From a bacterium (GTDB taxonomy: Bacteria > Hinthialibacterota > Hinthialibacteria > H5-UNCL2), in contig JABTUV010000013.1 in NCBI GenBank assembly GCA_015075175.1, positions 61,355-125,354 on the forward strand: a DNA stretch of 64,000 nt. Direction: 5' to 3'. How positions within the stretch are numbered: the first letter of the stretch is position 1; the number at the start of each line of letters is the position of its first letter. Under the pieces are notes generated by a model. It worked only from the letters and a program-made list of their open reading frames with translations, did no database searches and was not told where the DNA came from. Position numbers and translations under genes: made by a program. Shown piece by piece: positions 1-8,100 of the stretch.

Positions 1-171
1 CGTCATGGCGCTGTAAACAATGCGCCGCGTCTCTTCCGGCGTGAGCACCGGATGGTTGGTCGTGGGGACCAGCTCGCCGTCCAGGCGCAGCATGGGCGGC
101 ACCCCTGCCACGATGTGCAGGTCGGAGGCCTTGCTGGAAATCATCTCGCGCAACAGGTCAACCAGTTCCAC
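1..171 (-). CDS. pilT: Type IV pilus retraction ATPase PilT, N-terminal part (runs off the window)
   Basis: The first 57 codons of a minus-strand gene read into the window edge. It starts at a GTG (169-171) six bases after a GGGAG ribosome binding site. The protein begins VELVDLLREMISSKASDLHI and continues through VAGVPPMLRLDGELV. The SDLH motif and the following G-x-P-P-x-x-R-x-D-G pattern are hallmarks of the N-terminal domain of PilT-type secretion ATPases, which power pilus retraction at the inner membrane. It lies downstream of pilQ on the same strand, at the end of the pilMNOPQ cluster. The ATPase core is outside the window, so PilU or another PilT paralogue cannot be excluded. Confidence 0.82.
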   Translation of the reverse strand, partial: MELVDLLREMISSKASDLHIVAGVPPMLRLDGELVPTTNHPVLTPEETRRIVYSAMT

Positions 172-206
172 GGTGTTCTCCCAAGTCAGGCGGAGCGGAA
201 GGGAAT

Positions 207-240
207 GGGACCCATGGGACGTATGAGACCGATGGGACTT
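207..240. repeat. Degenerate 9-bp direct repeat (GGGACCNAT-type), downstream of pilQ
   Basis: About four tandem units, GGGACCCAT, GGGACGTAT, GAGACCGAT and GGGACTT, lie between pilQ and pilT. Related arrays occur at 1979-2014 and, in opposite orientation, at 26202-26244. The rest of the 172-299 gap holds a GC-rich stretch with no gene. Confidence 0.75.
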
Positions 241-299
241 TTTCCCGCGGCGCGGGTTCGACTCCCGAGCCGGCTTGTTCCGTGCTCCGCGTGACGCAC

Positions 300-1943
300 T
301 TATTCATCCTCTTTGCGGGCGTCGCGTCGCTCTTTCTCTTCCTCTTTGCGTTGCTGTGCGGCGGCCTTCTCGGCCTCCTTCTGCGCCTTTTCGGCCTGCC
401 GCGCCGCCTGTTCCGCCTGCTTCTGCGACTGACGCCGGGCCTCCTCTTCAGCCGCCAGGATGGCCTTCTCACGCGCCTCGATCTCCGCCAACCGCGCCTT
501 CTCCGCCTTCTGGGCGCGCTTCTGCCGCTCCTTCTGCTGATATTCGTAAGTCTTGTCCCTCAGCGCGTCGAAGTCGGAGAGCGCCGGCCCGAACTCCGCC
601 AGCGCCGTCTCCTGCCGCGGCGTCAGCCGCTGATGCTCGCGGATGACCGTGGGCGTCAGGAATAGAATCAGCTCCGTCCGCTCCTCGTCCGTGCTCTTCT
701 TCTTGAACAGGGGACCCACCAGCGGCACGTCGCCCAGAATCGGCACCTTGTCGTAGCTCCGCGACAGGTTGGTGTTGACCAGCCCGCCCACCGCCACCGT
801 CTGCCCCGACAGCACGATCAGGTCATTCTCCGCCTTGCGCCGCTGCACGTCGAAGGCGTTCGAATTGCCCAGCGTGACGCGCGGACCCGCGATGCTCTGG
901 TCCACCAGCGTGTGCATCACCACGTGATCGTCTTCGGTGATGTGCGGCGTCACCAAGAGCTTGATGCCCACCGTCATGAACTGCACCGACTCGGTGATCA
1001 CGCCCTGGGACACGTTGGTCTCCACGAAGGGAATCTGGTTGGTGATGTCGATGCTGTTGGTCTTGTTGTCGAGCACGATGATGTTGGGATTCTGCAGCAC
1101 CTTCACGCTGGTCTTCTGGGACAGCGCGTTGAGGAAGCCGGTGACGCTGCCGAAGCCGCGGGTGTAGCCGAAGTCCAGGCTGCCGCCGGACAGCAGGCGG
1201 TTGGCGGGCGCCGTCAGGGCGCGCCCCAGGTTGCTGTCGCCGGTCAAAGACAGCCGGTCGCCGGAGTCCGTCGCCTTCACGAAGCCCCAGTCGATACCCA
1301 GGTCCAGGTTGTCGCCCAGCGTGATCTCGACCAGGTGCGCCTCGACGTTGACCTGGGCGCGCGGGCGGTCCATCGCCGCCAGCACCCGCCGCAACTGCGC
1401 GATCCCCTGCGGCGTGTCCTGCACCACGACCGAATTGGACTCCTCGTTGACCGAGATGGTCCCCTGCGAGGTCTTCAGCTCCTTCAGGCCCGCCTCCAAC
1501 TCGCCCACCGACAGGTACTGGGGCGTGATCACGTCCACGTCCAGGATGGCGCGCTCCTCGCCCAGCCGCGCCGCCGGCAGCACCACCACGATGTTTTCCG
1601 AGACGATGTAGGAGAGGTTGTTGAGCCGCAGCACGGTCTCCAGGGCGTCCTTGACGCGCACGTTCTCGAAGTAGACGGTCGCCGAGCCCTGCACCTCGGG
1701 GCCGACGGCGATATTGAGGTTGGAGAACTTGGCGATGCCGCGCAGCACCCCCTGCAAGGGGGCGTCCGAGAAATTGAGGCTGTCGATGATGATGTCCCCC
1801 TGCGGCCCCAGGTCCTTGCGATTGGCGGCGACCGAGGCGCCCTCGGGCGTCTGGCCCCACAGGGGCGCCCACAGGAGCCCGAAGAGGATGAGGGCGGCCG
1901 CCCACGCGCGCCGTCCGCTGTGGATTCGTGTTGCCGTGCTCAT
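300..1943 (-). CDS. pilQ: Type IV pilus outer-membrane secretin PilQ
   Basis: A 547-residue protein starting at the ATG of MSTATRIHSG; the longer upstream frame only translates a 9-bp repeat array. Residues about 13-34 form a signal peptide. An STN-like domain follows (IIIDSLNFSDAPLQGVLRGI, then an alpha/beta stretch), then a secretin N subdomain (YLSVGELEAGLKELKTSQG), then the secretin barrel. The barrel carries the diagnostic VPILGDVPLVGPLF and ends LFLTPTVI. Such secretins make the outer-membrane pore for the pilus. After the barrel an unusual tail of about 90 residues, almost all K, E, A, R and Q, is predicted to be coiled coil. Its place after pilMNO and a pilP-like gene supports PilQ over a type II secretion GspD. 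Confidence 0.9.
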   Translation of the reverse strand: MSTATRIHSGRRAWAAALILFGLLWAPLWGQTPEGASVAANRKDLGPQGDIIIDSLNFSDAPLQGVLRGIAKFSNLNIAVGPEVQGSATVYFENVRVKDALETVLRLNNLSYIVSENIVVVLPAARLGEERAILDVDVITPQYLSVGELEAGLKELKTSQGTISVNEESNSVVVQDTPQGIAQLRRVLAAMDRPRAQVNVEAHLVEITLGDNLDLGIDWGFVKATDSGDRLSLTGDSNLGRALTAPANRLLSGGSLDFGYTRGFGSVTGFLNALSQKTSVKVLQNPNIIVLDNKTNSIDITNQIPFVETNVSQGVITESVQFMTVGIKLLVTPHITEDDHVVMHTLVDQSIAGPRVTLGNSNAFDVQRRKAENDLIVLSGQTVAVGGLVNTNLSRSYDKVPILGDVPLVGPLFKKKSTDEERTELILFLTPTVIREHQRLTPRQETALAEFGPALSDFDALRDKTYEYQQKERQKRAQKAEKARLAEIEAREKAILAAEEEARRQSQKQAEQAARQAEKAQKEAEKAAAQQRKEEEKERRDARKEDE

Positions 1944-1978
1944 GGTCGTCAATCGGTTCCTCTCTTTCGCCCTCGAAT

Positions 1979-2014
1979 AGGACGGATAAGACCTATAAGA
2001 CCTATAGGACCTAT
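1979..2014. repeat. Degenerate 9-bp direct repeat (AAGACCTAT-type), upstream of pilQ
   Basis: Four tandem units, AGGACGGAT, AAGACCTAT, AAGACCTAT and AGGACCTAT, lie just upstream of the pilQ start codon. With the array at 207-240 they flank pilQ in direct orientation. Confidence 0.75.
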
Positions 2015-2041
2015 GCCAACTCTGCGGCCTCTGCGTCTCTC

Positions 2042-2072
2042 TGCGCGGCGCGGCACGCTGCGCGACTACGGC
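2042..2072. repeat. Dispersed short repeat (GCACGCTGCGCRACTACG family), copy 1
   Basis: A copy of a short repeat with core CACGCTGCGC followed by RACTACG. Other copies lie at 19341-19362 (inverted), 40861-40885 and 62517-62534. The complement of CTACG supplies the TAG stop codon of the pilP-like gene here. Confidence 0.6.
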
Positions 2073-2584
2073 TTGACCGGGGCGGGAGCGGAACTCTGGT
2101 CGCGGCCCGCTCCCCTCCGTTCGTCTTCTTCCACCAGGCGCCAATCGCTGGAGGCGGCGTGCGTCCAGCGATGGCCCTGGTATTCCAGCGTGATCTTGTT
2201 CTTCTGGATGCGCCGCAACAGGATGCCGGCGTCGCCGAACACGTCGCCCTCCTCCACCAGTTCGCCGTTAATCACCGCCAGGGCGAAGCCGGGGCGGATC
2301 AGAATCGCCTCCAGGTTGAAGGGAGGCGGGACGAACTCGGTCGGCGTGGGCGTGGGCGGCGCAAATGAACGCGGCAACTCGCCCGGCCGCAGCGTCGGCG
2401 TCGGCGTCGCCGTCGGCGTGGGCGGCTGCGTCGGGGTCGCGGTCGGTATGATCAGCGGCACGAAGGGATTGCGCTGGCCGTGACGATTGTAGCGGAACTG
2501 CGGTCCGGCGCTCTCCTGGGCGGTCACCGAGACCAGTCCCAGCATCGCCAGGGCCGCCGCCAATAGCAAAACGATCCGACCCAT
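2066..2584 (-). CDS. PilP-like pilus assembly protein
   Basis: 172 residues with an N-terminal signal peptide (GRIVLLLAAALAMLGLVSVTAQ). Next come a short RNPFVPL motif, typical of PilP and GspB-type periplasmic proteins, and a low-complexity proline/threonine linker (TPTPT). The C-terminal domain (FNLEAILIRPGFALAVINGELVEEGD) matches the beta-rich PilP fold, with the I-x-P...AVINGELV pattern. PilP links the inner-membrane PilNO complex to the secretin. Its position between pilO and pilQ is the canonical order. No clear lipobox cysteine is visible, unlike classical PilP. A dispersed repeat forms the last codon and stop. Confidence 0.72.
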   Translation of the reverse strand: MGRIVLLLAAALAMLGLVSVTAQESAGPQFRYNRHGQRNPFVPLIIPTATPTQPPTPTATPTPTLRPGELPRSFAPPTPTPTEFVPPPFNLEAILIRPGFALAVINGELVEEGDVFGDAGILLRRIQKNKITLEYQGHRWTHAASSDWRLVEEDERRGAGRDQSSAPAPVKP

Positions 2585-2684
2585 AAAGGCTCAACCTCCC
2601 GCCCGGCCGCCGCACGAGGCGACGGCCTTCACCCGATCTTGTGAGTTGTCTATGGTCTCGTCGCGGTAAACTGTCCGCTCGTTG

Positions 2685-2980
2685 TCTTACTCTTACTCTT
2701 ACTCTTAATCTTAATCTTAATCTTAATCTTGGTCTTGCTCTTAATCTTAATCTTACTCTTACTCCTGCTCCTAATCTTTCTCTCTACGGCCATCATATCC
2801 CGTCCCAGCTATCAACTGCGCCCATCGCGTGTTGAAAACACAGCCGCGCCAGTCGGGCGTGGTCAGCATCGGTAGCGTCTCCTGACATGCGGAGATGTCT
2901 CTCCAGCGTTGGATCCTGCTTGGATAGGAAATACGAGCAGGATTAAGATTAAGAGCAAGAGCAAGAGTAAGATTGAGATT
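2685..2980. repeat. Inverted pair of degenerate hexamer arrays (TCTTAA/TCTTAC)
   Basis: A run of TCTTAC, TCTTAA, TCTTGG and TCTTGC hexamers at 2685-2779 faces an inverted run of the complementary TTAAGA/GCAAGA units at 2941-2980, across a spacer of about 160 bp. The right array runs into the 3' end of pilO. The same architecture recurs at 62256-62750. No gene is visible in the spacer. Confidence 0.8.
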
Positions 2981-3500
2981 TCGCCGTTGTTGATGACCAG
3001 GCCGTCCACGCGCATGAAGCGCTCGCCGTTCTCCACGTCGTTGATGAAGCGACCCAACCCGTGGTAGTCCACGCGCAGGTTGATCTTCATGGCGATCTTC
3101 TCGTAGCCTTGTCTTCCTGGGCTTCGCCGCGGACGCCCGCGCGCGCCGCGTCGGTGATGCCCTCCAAGGCGTCGAAACGGATGTTGTTTTTGGCCCCCAG
3201 CATGTTGAGATGCCGGAACAACTCGTCATAGTTGCTGGTGCGCGGCAGGCGCCGTTCCTGCGCCTCGATTTCGGGGCGCAGCCGGTTGTACTGGTCCTGC
3301 AGCGACTTCAGCCGACCCGCCGTCTCCTTCATGTCCGCCAGCGTCTTCTCCGCTTCGGCCAGCTTCTTGTCCAGCGCGGCGATCTTGGTGCGCGTGTCGT
3401 TGACGCCGAAACCCGGGGCGAAGATAGAGGCGGCCACCACCGCCAAGACGATGATGCCGACCTTGATCAGGTTGTTGCGTTCCTGCGGCGTCAGAGCCAT
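2863..3500 (-). CDS. pilO: Type IV pilus inner-membrane protein PilO (frameshifted; 3' end merges into a repeat)
   Basis: The first frame (3087-3500) gives a short cytoplasmic segment, one membrane helix (VGIIVLAVVAASIF) and a coiled coil (DTRTKIAALDKKLAEAEKT). It continues into the start of the PilO ferredoxin-like domain. One missing base near 3106 moves the reading to a second frame, where similarity continues as YEKIAMKINLRVDYHGLGRF and then RFMRVDGLVI, the conserved PilO core. Beyond that the frame enters the hexamer array and reads as poly-leucine, so the native C-terminus appears replaced or extended by repeat. PilO pairs with PilN in the alignment complex. The single-base slip is probably a sequence error; the repeat junction looks real. 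Confidence 0.8.
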
Positions 3501-3512
3501 GATTGTACCTCG

Positions 3513-4247
3513 TCAGCTGCGTGCCGCCGCCGCGGCGGCGTCCGCCACTCTCTCGCTGCCCGTCTTGTCCTGCGGCTTGCCCTTGCGCGCTTCCATGTTC
3601 ACCTGCATGGAAATCCGGAACCGCCACACCGGCCGCTTGGCCCCGGGCGCGCTCACGTTCGGCAACCATTCCTCCGCCCGCTGATACAGCGGCTTGATCT
3701 CGCCCACGATGTCGGCCATGAAGGGCGAGTTCTGCAGCCGGCTGATGAACTCCGCCACCAGCGTCTGCCCGTTGGCCAGATCCTCGGTCACTCCCGTCAA
3801 CGTCAGCGTGGTGTACTCGACCTGCACCGTCCGGGTGGTGCGGGTCTCGCCCTGCATGACCACGCGCTGTTCCTGCTTCTTCTCCACTTCCATGCGAATC
3901 TCTTCCAGCCACACCTTGGCGGGGGCCAGGTCGCTGATCTGGTTCAGCTTGCGGGCCACCTCAGGACCCGAGAAGAGCAGCTCGTCGATCAGCGCCTTGC
4001 GTTTCTGCAACTGGTCCAGGCGGGCCTGGTAGTCCTGGGCGATGGCCACGTCGGCCTTGTAGGCGTTCTGCTCGTCCTCCACCGCCGCCAGCCGCGCCCG
4101 CCGCCCCGACAACTCGTGCCGGTAGTAATAGGCCACCGCCAGTGAACCCGCTGCCAGCACCCCCGCCAAGAGCATGATGACCGCCTGGTTGGGTTGGGGC
4201 GCGGTGACGCGCTTGCGCTGGGTGGGAAGAAGATTGATGGTGATCAT
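3513..4247 (-). CDS. pilN: Type IV pilus inner-membrane protein PilN
   Basis: 244 residues beginning MITINLLP, the conserved cytoplasmic PilN motif that docks into PilM. One membrane helix follows (residues about 23-42, AVIMLLAGVLAAGSLAVAYY). Then come a coiled coil and a periplasmic ferredoxin-like domain (VEYTTLTLTGVTEDLANGQTLVAEFISRLQNSPF). The alanine-rich tail is low complexity. The gene is 12 bp upstream of pilO, and a repeat-filled gap of about 100 bp separates it from pilM. The family and operon order leave little doubt. Confidence 0.88.
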   Translation of the reverse strand: MITINLLPTQRKRVTAPQPNQAVIMLLAGVLAAGSLAVAYYYRHELSGRRARLAAVEDEQNAYKADVAIAQDYQARLDQLQKRKALIDELLFSGPEVARKLNQISDLAPAKVWLEEIRMEVEKKQEQRVVMQGETRTTRTVQVEYTTLTLTGVTEDLANGQTLVAEFISRLQNSPFMADIVGEIKPLYQRAEEWLPNVSAPGAKRPVWRFRISMQVNMEARKGKPQDKTGSERVADAAAAAARS

Positions 4248-4258
4248 TCGTTTAATCC

Positions 4259-4326
4259 CCCCTGACCCCCCTTGTTAAGAGGGGACACGATTCCCCCCTG
4301 GCCCCCTTTGTCAAGGGTGGGACGCT
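4259..4326. repeat. GC-rich palindromic repeat (CCCCCCTTGTTAAGAGGGG type), two units
   Basis: Two adjacent units between pilM and pilN, each a run of C, a short AT core (TTGTTAAG or TTGTCAAG) and a run of G, can fold as hairpins. The same family appears inside coding sequence at 15383-15420, 16880-16965 and 17938-17975. Confidence 0.7.
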
Positions 4327-4350
4327 CCGGCTTCCTGCTCAGGTTCCGTT

Positions 4351-5709
4351 TCATGACTTGTGGAAGAACGACCGCAGCGACAGCCCGATGCCGACGCCCA
4401 GAAGCGGATACAACGCCTCCGCCTCCTGCCGGCTCATCTCCGAGCGAATGCGGGTAAGCGGCTCCAGGCGATGGCACTTCACGTCCAGGACGTGCTCGAA
4501 GTACTTCTCGATGTTGCGCATCTTGGACAGCCCGCCCGACAGGATGATGCGGCTGATGACCTCCCCGCCCAACTGGTTCTCGTAGTAGAGAAACGAGCGC
4601 TTGACCTCGCCGATGATCTCGCCGATGAAGTGCTCGCAGATTTCGGCGACCCGCTGCCCTTCCGGTCCGTATTCCAGGGCGGTCGCGTCCACTTCCGGCG
4701 TCAACTGGTCGATGGTGCGCGAGATGTCGGAGAGAATGTCGCGCGGAGCGGGTTGACTGAGCTTGATTTCGGGTTCCGGCTCGGGCGTCTCGTAGAGCGA
4801 CTTGAAGTCGGCTTCGGATTCGTCGTAGAGCGACCCGCCGGGCTTCTCCTTCTCTTCGTGGAGCACGTGGCCGCCGGAGAGGAGATAGTCGTCGTGGGAG
4901 GGAGCCTGCGCGCCGGGGCCGCGGCTCTCGCCCGTCTGCGCCGACAGGAGAATGCCGTACTTGTGCGTCAGCCCTTCCGCCTCCCGGCGGTCCACTTCCA
5001 ACTCCCCCGTGATCGCGTCCAGGATGTTCCTACCGCCGATGGACAGGTCGCGGGTGAAGCGCGTCACCCCGTCGCGCAGGATGGCCACACTGGTCGTCTG
5101 GCCGCCGATGTCCACCAGGGCTACCGCCTCGCCCGCCTTGATGGCCCCGCACTCCGACAGGGCGTTGCAGAGCGCAAAACTGGCCACGTCGATCACCACC
5201 GGCTCCAGCCCCGCGTCGCGCAAGAGCGAGAGCCGCTCCTCGATCACGTCCTTGCGCACGGCCACGATCAGCACTTCCGCCACCCGGCTGTTCTCGTGCT
5301 CCAGCTCGCCCAGCTTCTGGAAATCGAACACCACGTCTTCCATGTCAAAGGGGATGAAGTCGCGGGCCTCTCCGCGCACCGCGAACTCCAGGCTCTCTTC
5401 CGAGGCGTCGAAGATGGGCAGGCGCAGGATGCGCACGATCACGTTCTCGCCCGACACCGCGGTCGCGACCCGCCGGGTCGAGAACTTGTGCTCGCGCATC
5501 AGCGTCTTCAGCGCCGCCAGCGTCGCCCCCCGCCGCTCCGCCGGGTCCGTCCCCGCGCTGATGGGTACGATCCCGTAAGGCGCCAACTGGTAGCCCCGCT
5601 CGTCGCGGTACAACTCCACCCCCTTCACCGAGTCGTACCCGATGTCTAAACCGATCAGGTTTTTTGATCTGGAAACAAGGCCGGTTAATCGCTCCACAAT
5701 GCCCGACAA
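4351..5709 (-). CDS. pilM: Type IV pilus assembly ATPase-fold protein PilM
   Basis: 452 residues of the actin/FtsA-like PilM family, which binds the PilN N-terminus on the cytoplasmic face. The start is a TTG seven bases after a strong GGGAGGG ribosome binding site. Visible motifs are phosphate-1 (NLIGLDIGYDSVKGVEL), a second nucleotide-binding strand (VALVDIGGQTTSVAIL) and the C-terminal IILSGGLSKMRNIEKYFE. Residues about 255-345 are an acidic, proline-rich insertion (GPGAQAPSHDDYLLSG through ETPEPEPEIKLSQP) that usual PilM proteins of about 350 residues lack. It is the first gene of the pil operon. Confidence 0.9.
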   Translation of the reverse strand: MSGIVERLTGLVSRSKNLIGLDIGYDSVKGVELYRDERGYQLAPYGIVPISAGTDPAERRGATLAALKTLMREHKFSTRRVATAVSGENVIVRILRLPIFDASEESLEFAVRGEARDFIPFDMEDVVFDFQKLGELEHENSRVAEVLIVAVRKDVIEERLSLLRDAGLEPVVIDVASFALCNALSECGAIKAGEAVALVDIGGQTTSVAILRDGVTRFTRDLSIGGRNILDAITGELEVDRREAEGLTHKYGILLSAQTGESRGPGAQAPSHDDYLLSGGHVLHEEKEKPGGSLYDESEADFKSLYETPEPEPEIKLSQPAPRDILSDISRTIDQLTPEVDATALEYGPEGQRVAEICEHFIGEIIGEVKRSFLYYENQLGGEVISRIILSGGLSKMRNIEKYFEHVLDVKCHRLEPLTRIRSEMSRQEAEALYPLLGVGIGLSLRSFFHKS

Positions 5710-5802
5710 CAGATCACCCTCCCGTTTGCGCCGCTCGACGCGTTCCCCCCGGAACTACCCCGGACAGCCTGTTCTCAAGGCCTTCTTTCGCTCGGCAAGC
5801 AG

Positions 5803-5830
5803 AGTATAACGCGAATCCATCAATATTCAA
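5803..5830 (-). promoter_or_regulatory. Sigma-70-like promoter for the pilM operon
   Basis: On the minus strand a -35 TTGAAT (5825-5830), a 16-bp spacer and a -10 TATACT (5803-5808) lie about 95 bp before the pilM start. The surrounding gap (5710-6010) is AT-rich compared with the rest of the window and holds no gene. Confidence 0.6.
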
Positions 5831-6010
5831 AAAATGGCCTGGAGCTTTGCACGACTGTAATAATTTGTTATGCTCTTCCGTTCGCGGCAGGGCCACCGGG
5901 AAAAACTTAAACCCATATAGCATCCCGCCGTGGTTAAACTTAGTCTTTGACGGATATTATGTCAATGACCAAATTCCCACTTCGGGTTTTCGGCGGTTCC
6001 AGCCGAATCT

Positions 6011-8090
6011 TTACGGGTTTTCCGATTGGGACGGGCTTTCCTTGAGGTTAGTGAGCTTCTCTTGAACTTGGTTGTTAGACGGGTCCAATTCCAGCGCCCG
6101 CAGCCACTGCTCGCGGGCTTTTTCGGGCCGCTTGGCGGCCAGGTACGCGTCTCCCAGATGGTCGATGATCGGGTGAATCAGGCGAGAGCCGGGCCGCCCG
6201 CTCCAGCTCCGCGATGGCCTCCTCGACTCGCCCCTTGCGATACAAAACCCAACCCAGGCTGTCCACGATGCTGCCGTTGTCCGGCGCCGCCTCCAACGCC
6301 CGGCGGATCAGTTGCTCCGCCTCCTCCAGCCGCATGTTCTTGTCGGCGAAGGCGTACCCGAGGAAATTGAGCAGATGCGCGTTGCCCGGATGCCGCGCCA
6401 GATACTGCCGGGCGACCGCTTCCATCTCCTCCAGCCGCCCCTCCTCCAGGTAGGTCTGCGCGATCAGCATGGCGGCGTCCTCATCGTCCGGATCCAGGCC
6501 GGCCGCCTCTCAGCCGCCGCCCGCGCCTTCCTCGTAGCGCGCCAGCGAAAGCAGCGTCTGGGCGCGGAAATCGTGAATGAAACCAGTTGCTTGCGCTTTT
6601 CCGGCTCCGCGGAGGCCGAGGTTCCACCAGCCGCGCCGCCGCTTCCAGATGCGGGCAGCACGGCCTCATGATTCTTGTCCCGGCGATACAGTTTCGACCA
6701 GGTTGATGTGCACGTCCAGGGCATCGGGATTGCGCTGGATAGCGGCTTGAAGGCCGCCTTGGCCTACCTCCTCCCGCCCATGTCCAGATAGGCCAAAGCC
6801 ATCCCCTTGTCGGCCAGGTGGCCGTCCGGATCGGCCTGCTTCAGCAACTGAAAGACCCGCAGCGCGCTCGAAGCGTCCCTTGACCAGTTGCAGGTACGCT
6901 CCACCCATCTGAAACGCCAACCGGTGCGCTTCCGCGCTGCTCGATGCAGCCGCAACACCTCCGCAAGGTACTCCTCCGACTTGGTGTACTGTTTGAAGGT
7001 GAAATGCAGATAGGCCAACATGCGCAGGCCCTCTTCGTCGTTGGGCACGATGCGCAGCACGTCCTCGAACCAGTCCGCCGCCGCGCGGTGGTCCCTGGGG
7101 ACTGCCGTATTTGACCAGAAGACGCGCCAGGCGGCGGCGCGACTCACGTCGTCGCGCTGGCTGTGGGCCATCAGCGAGTAAATGCGCTGGGCGTCGCCGA
7201 CGTCGCCCTTGCCCTCCATCGCCTCGGCCAGGGCCAGGTAGGTCTCGCGGTTGGGATACTTCTCCAGCACAAGTTTGAACTGGTCGATGGCGGCGTCATA
7301 CTCGCGCAGGCGCAGCCGGCACGCCCAGGGCATGTCGCACCGGCAGCTTGCCCGGGTCGCGCTTGAGCAGCCTCGAACCAGCGGGCGGCGGGCGCCCAGT
7401 CGGACTGGTTGTAGTACTGCTGCGCCATGGCCGCCAGCGGCGTCGTCGCGGGAGAGGCTCCAGGACGCGCTCGAAGACGAGGTCGGCGCCTGTCGCGTCG
7501 CCCACGGCGTAGAGCGCTTGGGCGTAGGTCATCAGCACGTCCGCGTCCCGGGGCGAGAGCCGTGCGGCCTCCTCGGCCACGGGCAGGGCGGCCTCCGGCG
7601 ACCCCTGCTCTAGGCGCAGCCGGGCGACTTTCCAGAGCAATACAGAGGTGACGCTGGCCGCCGCCAATGCCTCTTGATAGGCGGCCAACGCCTCCGCCGG
7701 ACGGCCGTCGCGCTCCAAGAGCATGGCCCGCATAGTGGCATGGCGGGCGGCCGCTTCCGCCTCCGCCGCCGCGGTGGGCGCAGGCGGCGCGATCGGCCCC
7801 TCGACCCTCATCCCCGGCTCCGCCTCGCGCGTCGCCGCCGGCGGGATCACCTCAAGTACCGGCGCGACCGGCGCAATCTCCCCCTCCGGCGTGGCCGCCG
7901 GAATTCTCGCCTTCTCCAACTCCTCCTCGTCGCGCCGCTCCTGCCGCCGTTCCTGCCGCTCGGCCTCGCGCTCCAACGCCTCTCGCGCCGGCGTCTCACC
8001 CCTCCGCAACCCCGGCACACTCACCCCACAGCTCCATAAAAAGGGCAAAAGCAACGCTAATATCAAAAAGATCAAACGACTTGTTTTCAT
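6011..8090 (-). pseudogene. TPR-repeat lipoprotein, broken by several frameshifts
   Basis: The gene starts MKTSRLIFLILALLLPFLWSC, a lipoprotein signal with the cysteine in place, so it should be anchored in a membrane. A charged linker and then tetratricopeptide repeats follow. Good matches occur in successive frames: AAYQEALAAASVTSVLLWK (first frame), YDAAIDQFKLVLEKYPNRETYLALAEAMEGKG (second) and AEQLIRRALEAAPDNGSIVDSLGWVLYRKGRVEEAIAELERA (last). The end reads LRALELDPSNNQ to a TAA at 6011-6013. The whole would be about 690 residues. At least five single-base indels interrupt it, so it is either decayed or, more likely, badly sequenced. It starts 10 bp after nadK, suggesting one operon. The function is probably an assembly scaffold. 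Confidence 0.75.
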
Positions 8091-8100
8091 CCGATATCCC

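Noticed and set aside
240..275. GGTTCGACTCCCG resembling a tRNA T-arm
   Set aside because: No acceptor, D or anticodon arm can be folded around it on either strand.
912..2483. Long plus-strand open frame opposite pilQ and the pilP-like gene
   Set aside because: It is a GC-rich shadow frame with H/R/V/D-rich composition and no family resemblance; pilQ is clear on the other strand. The same applies to other long antisense frames, such as 12891-15170, 17101-19395, 20182-22638 and 33515-36319.
2685..2980. Possible CRISPR array
   Set aside because: The repeats are 6-bp degenerate units without spacers of regular length, and no cas genes are present.
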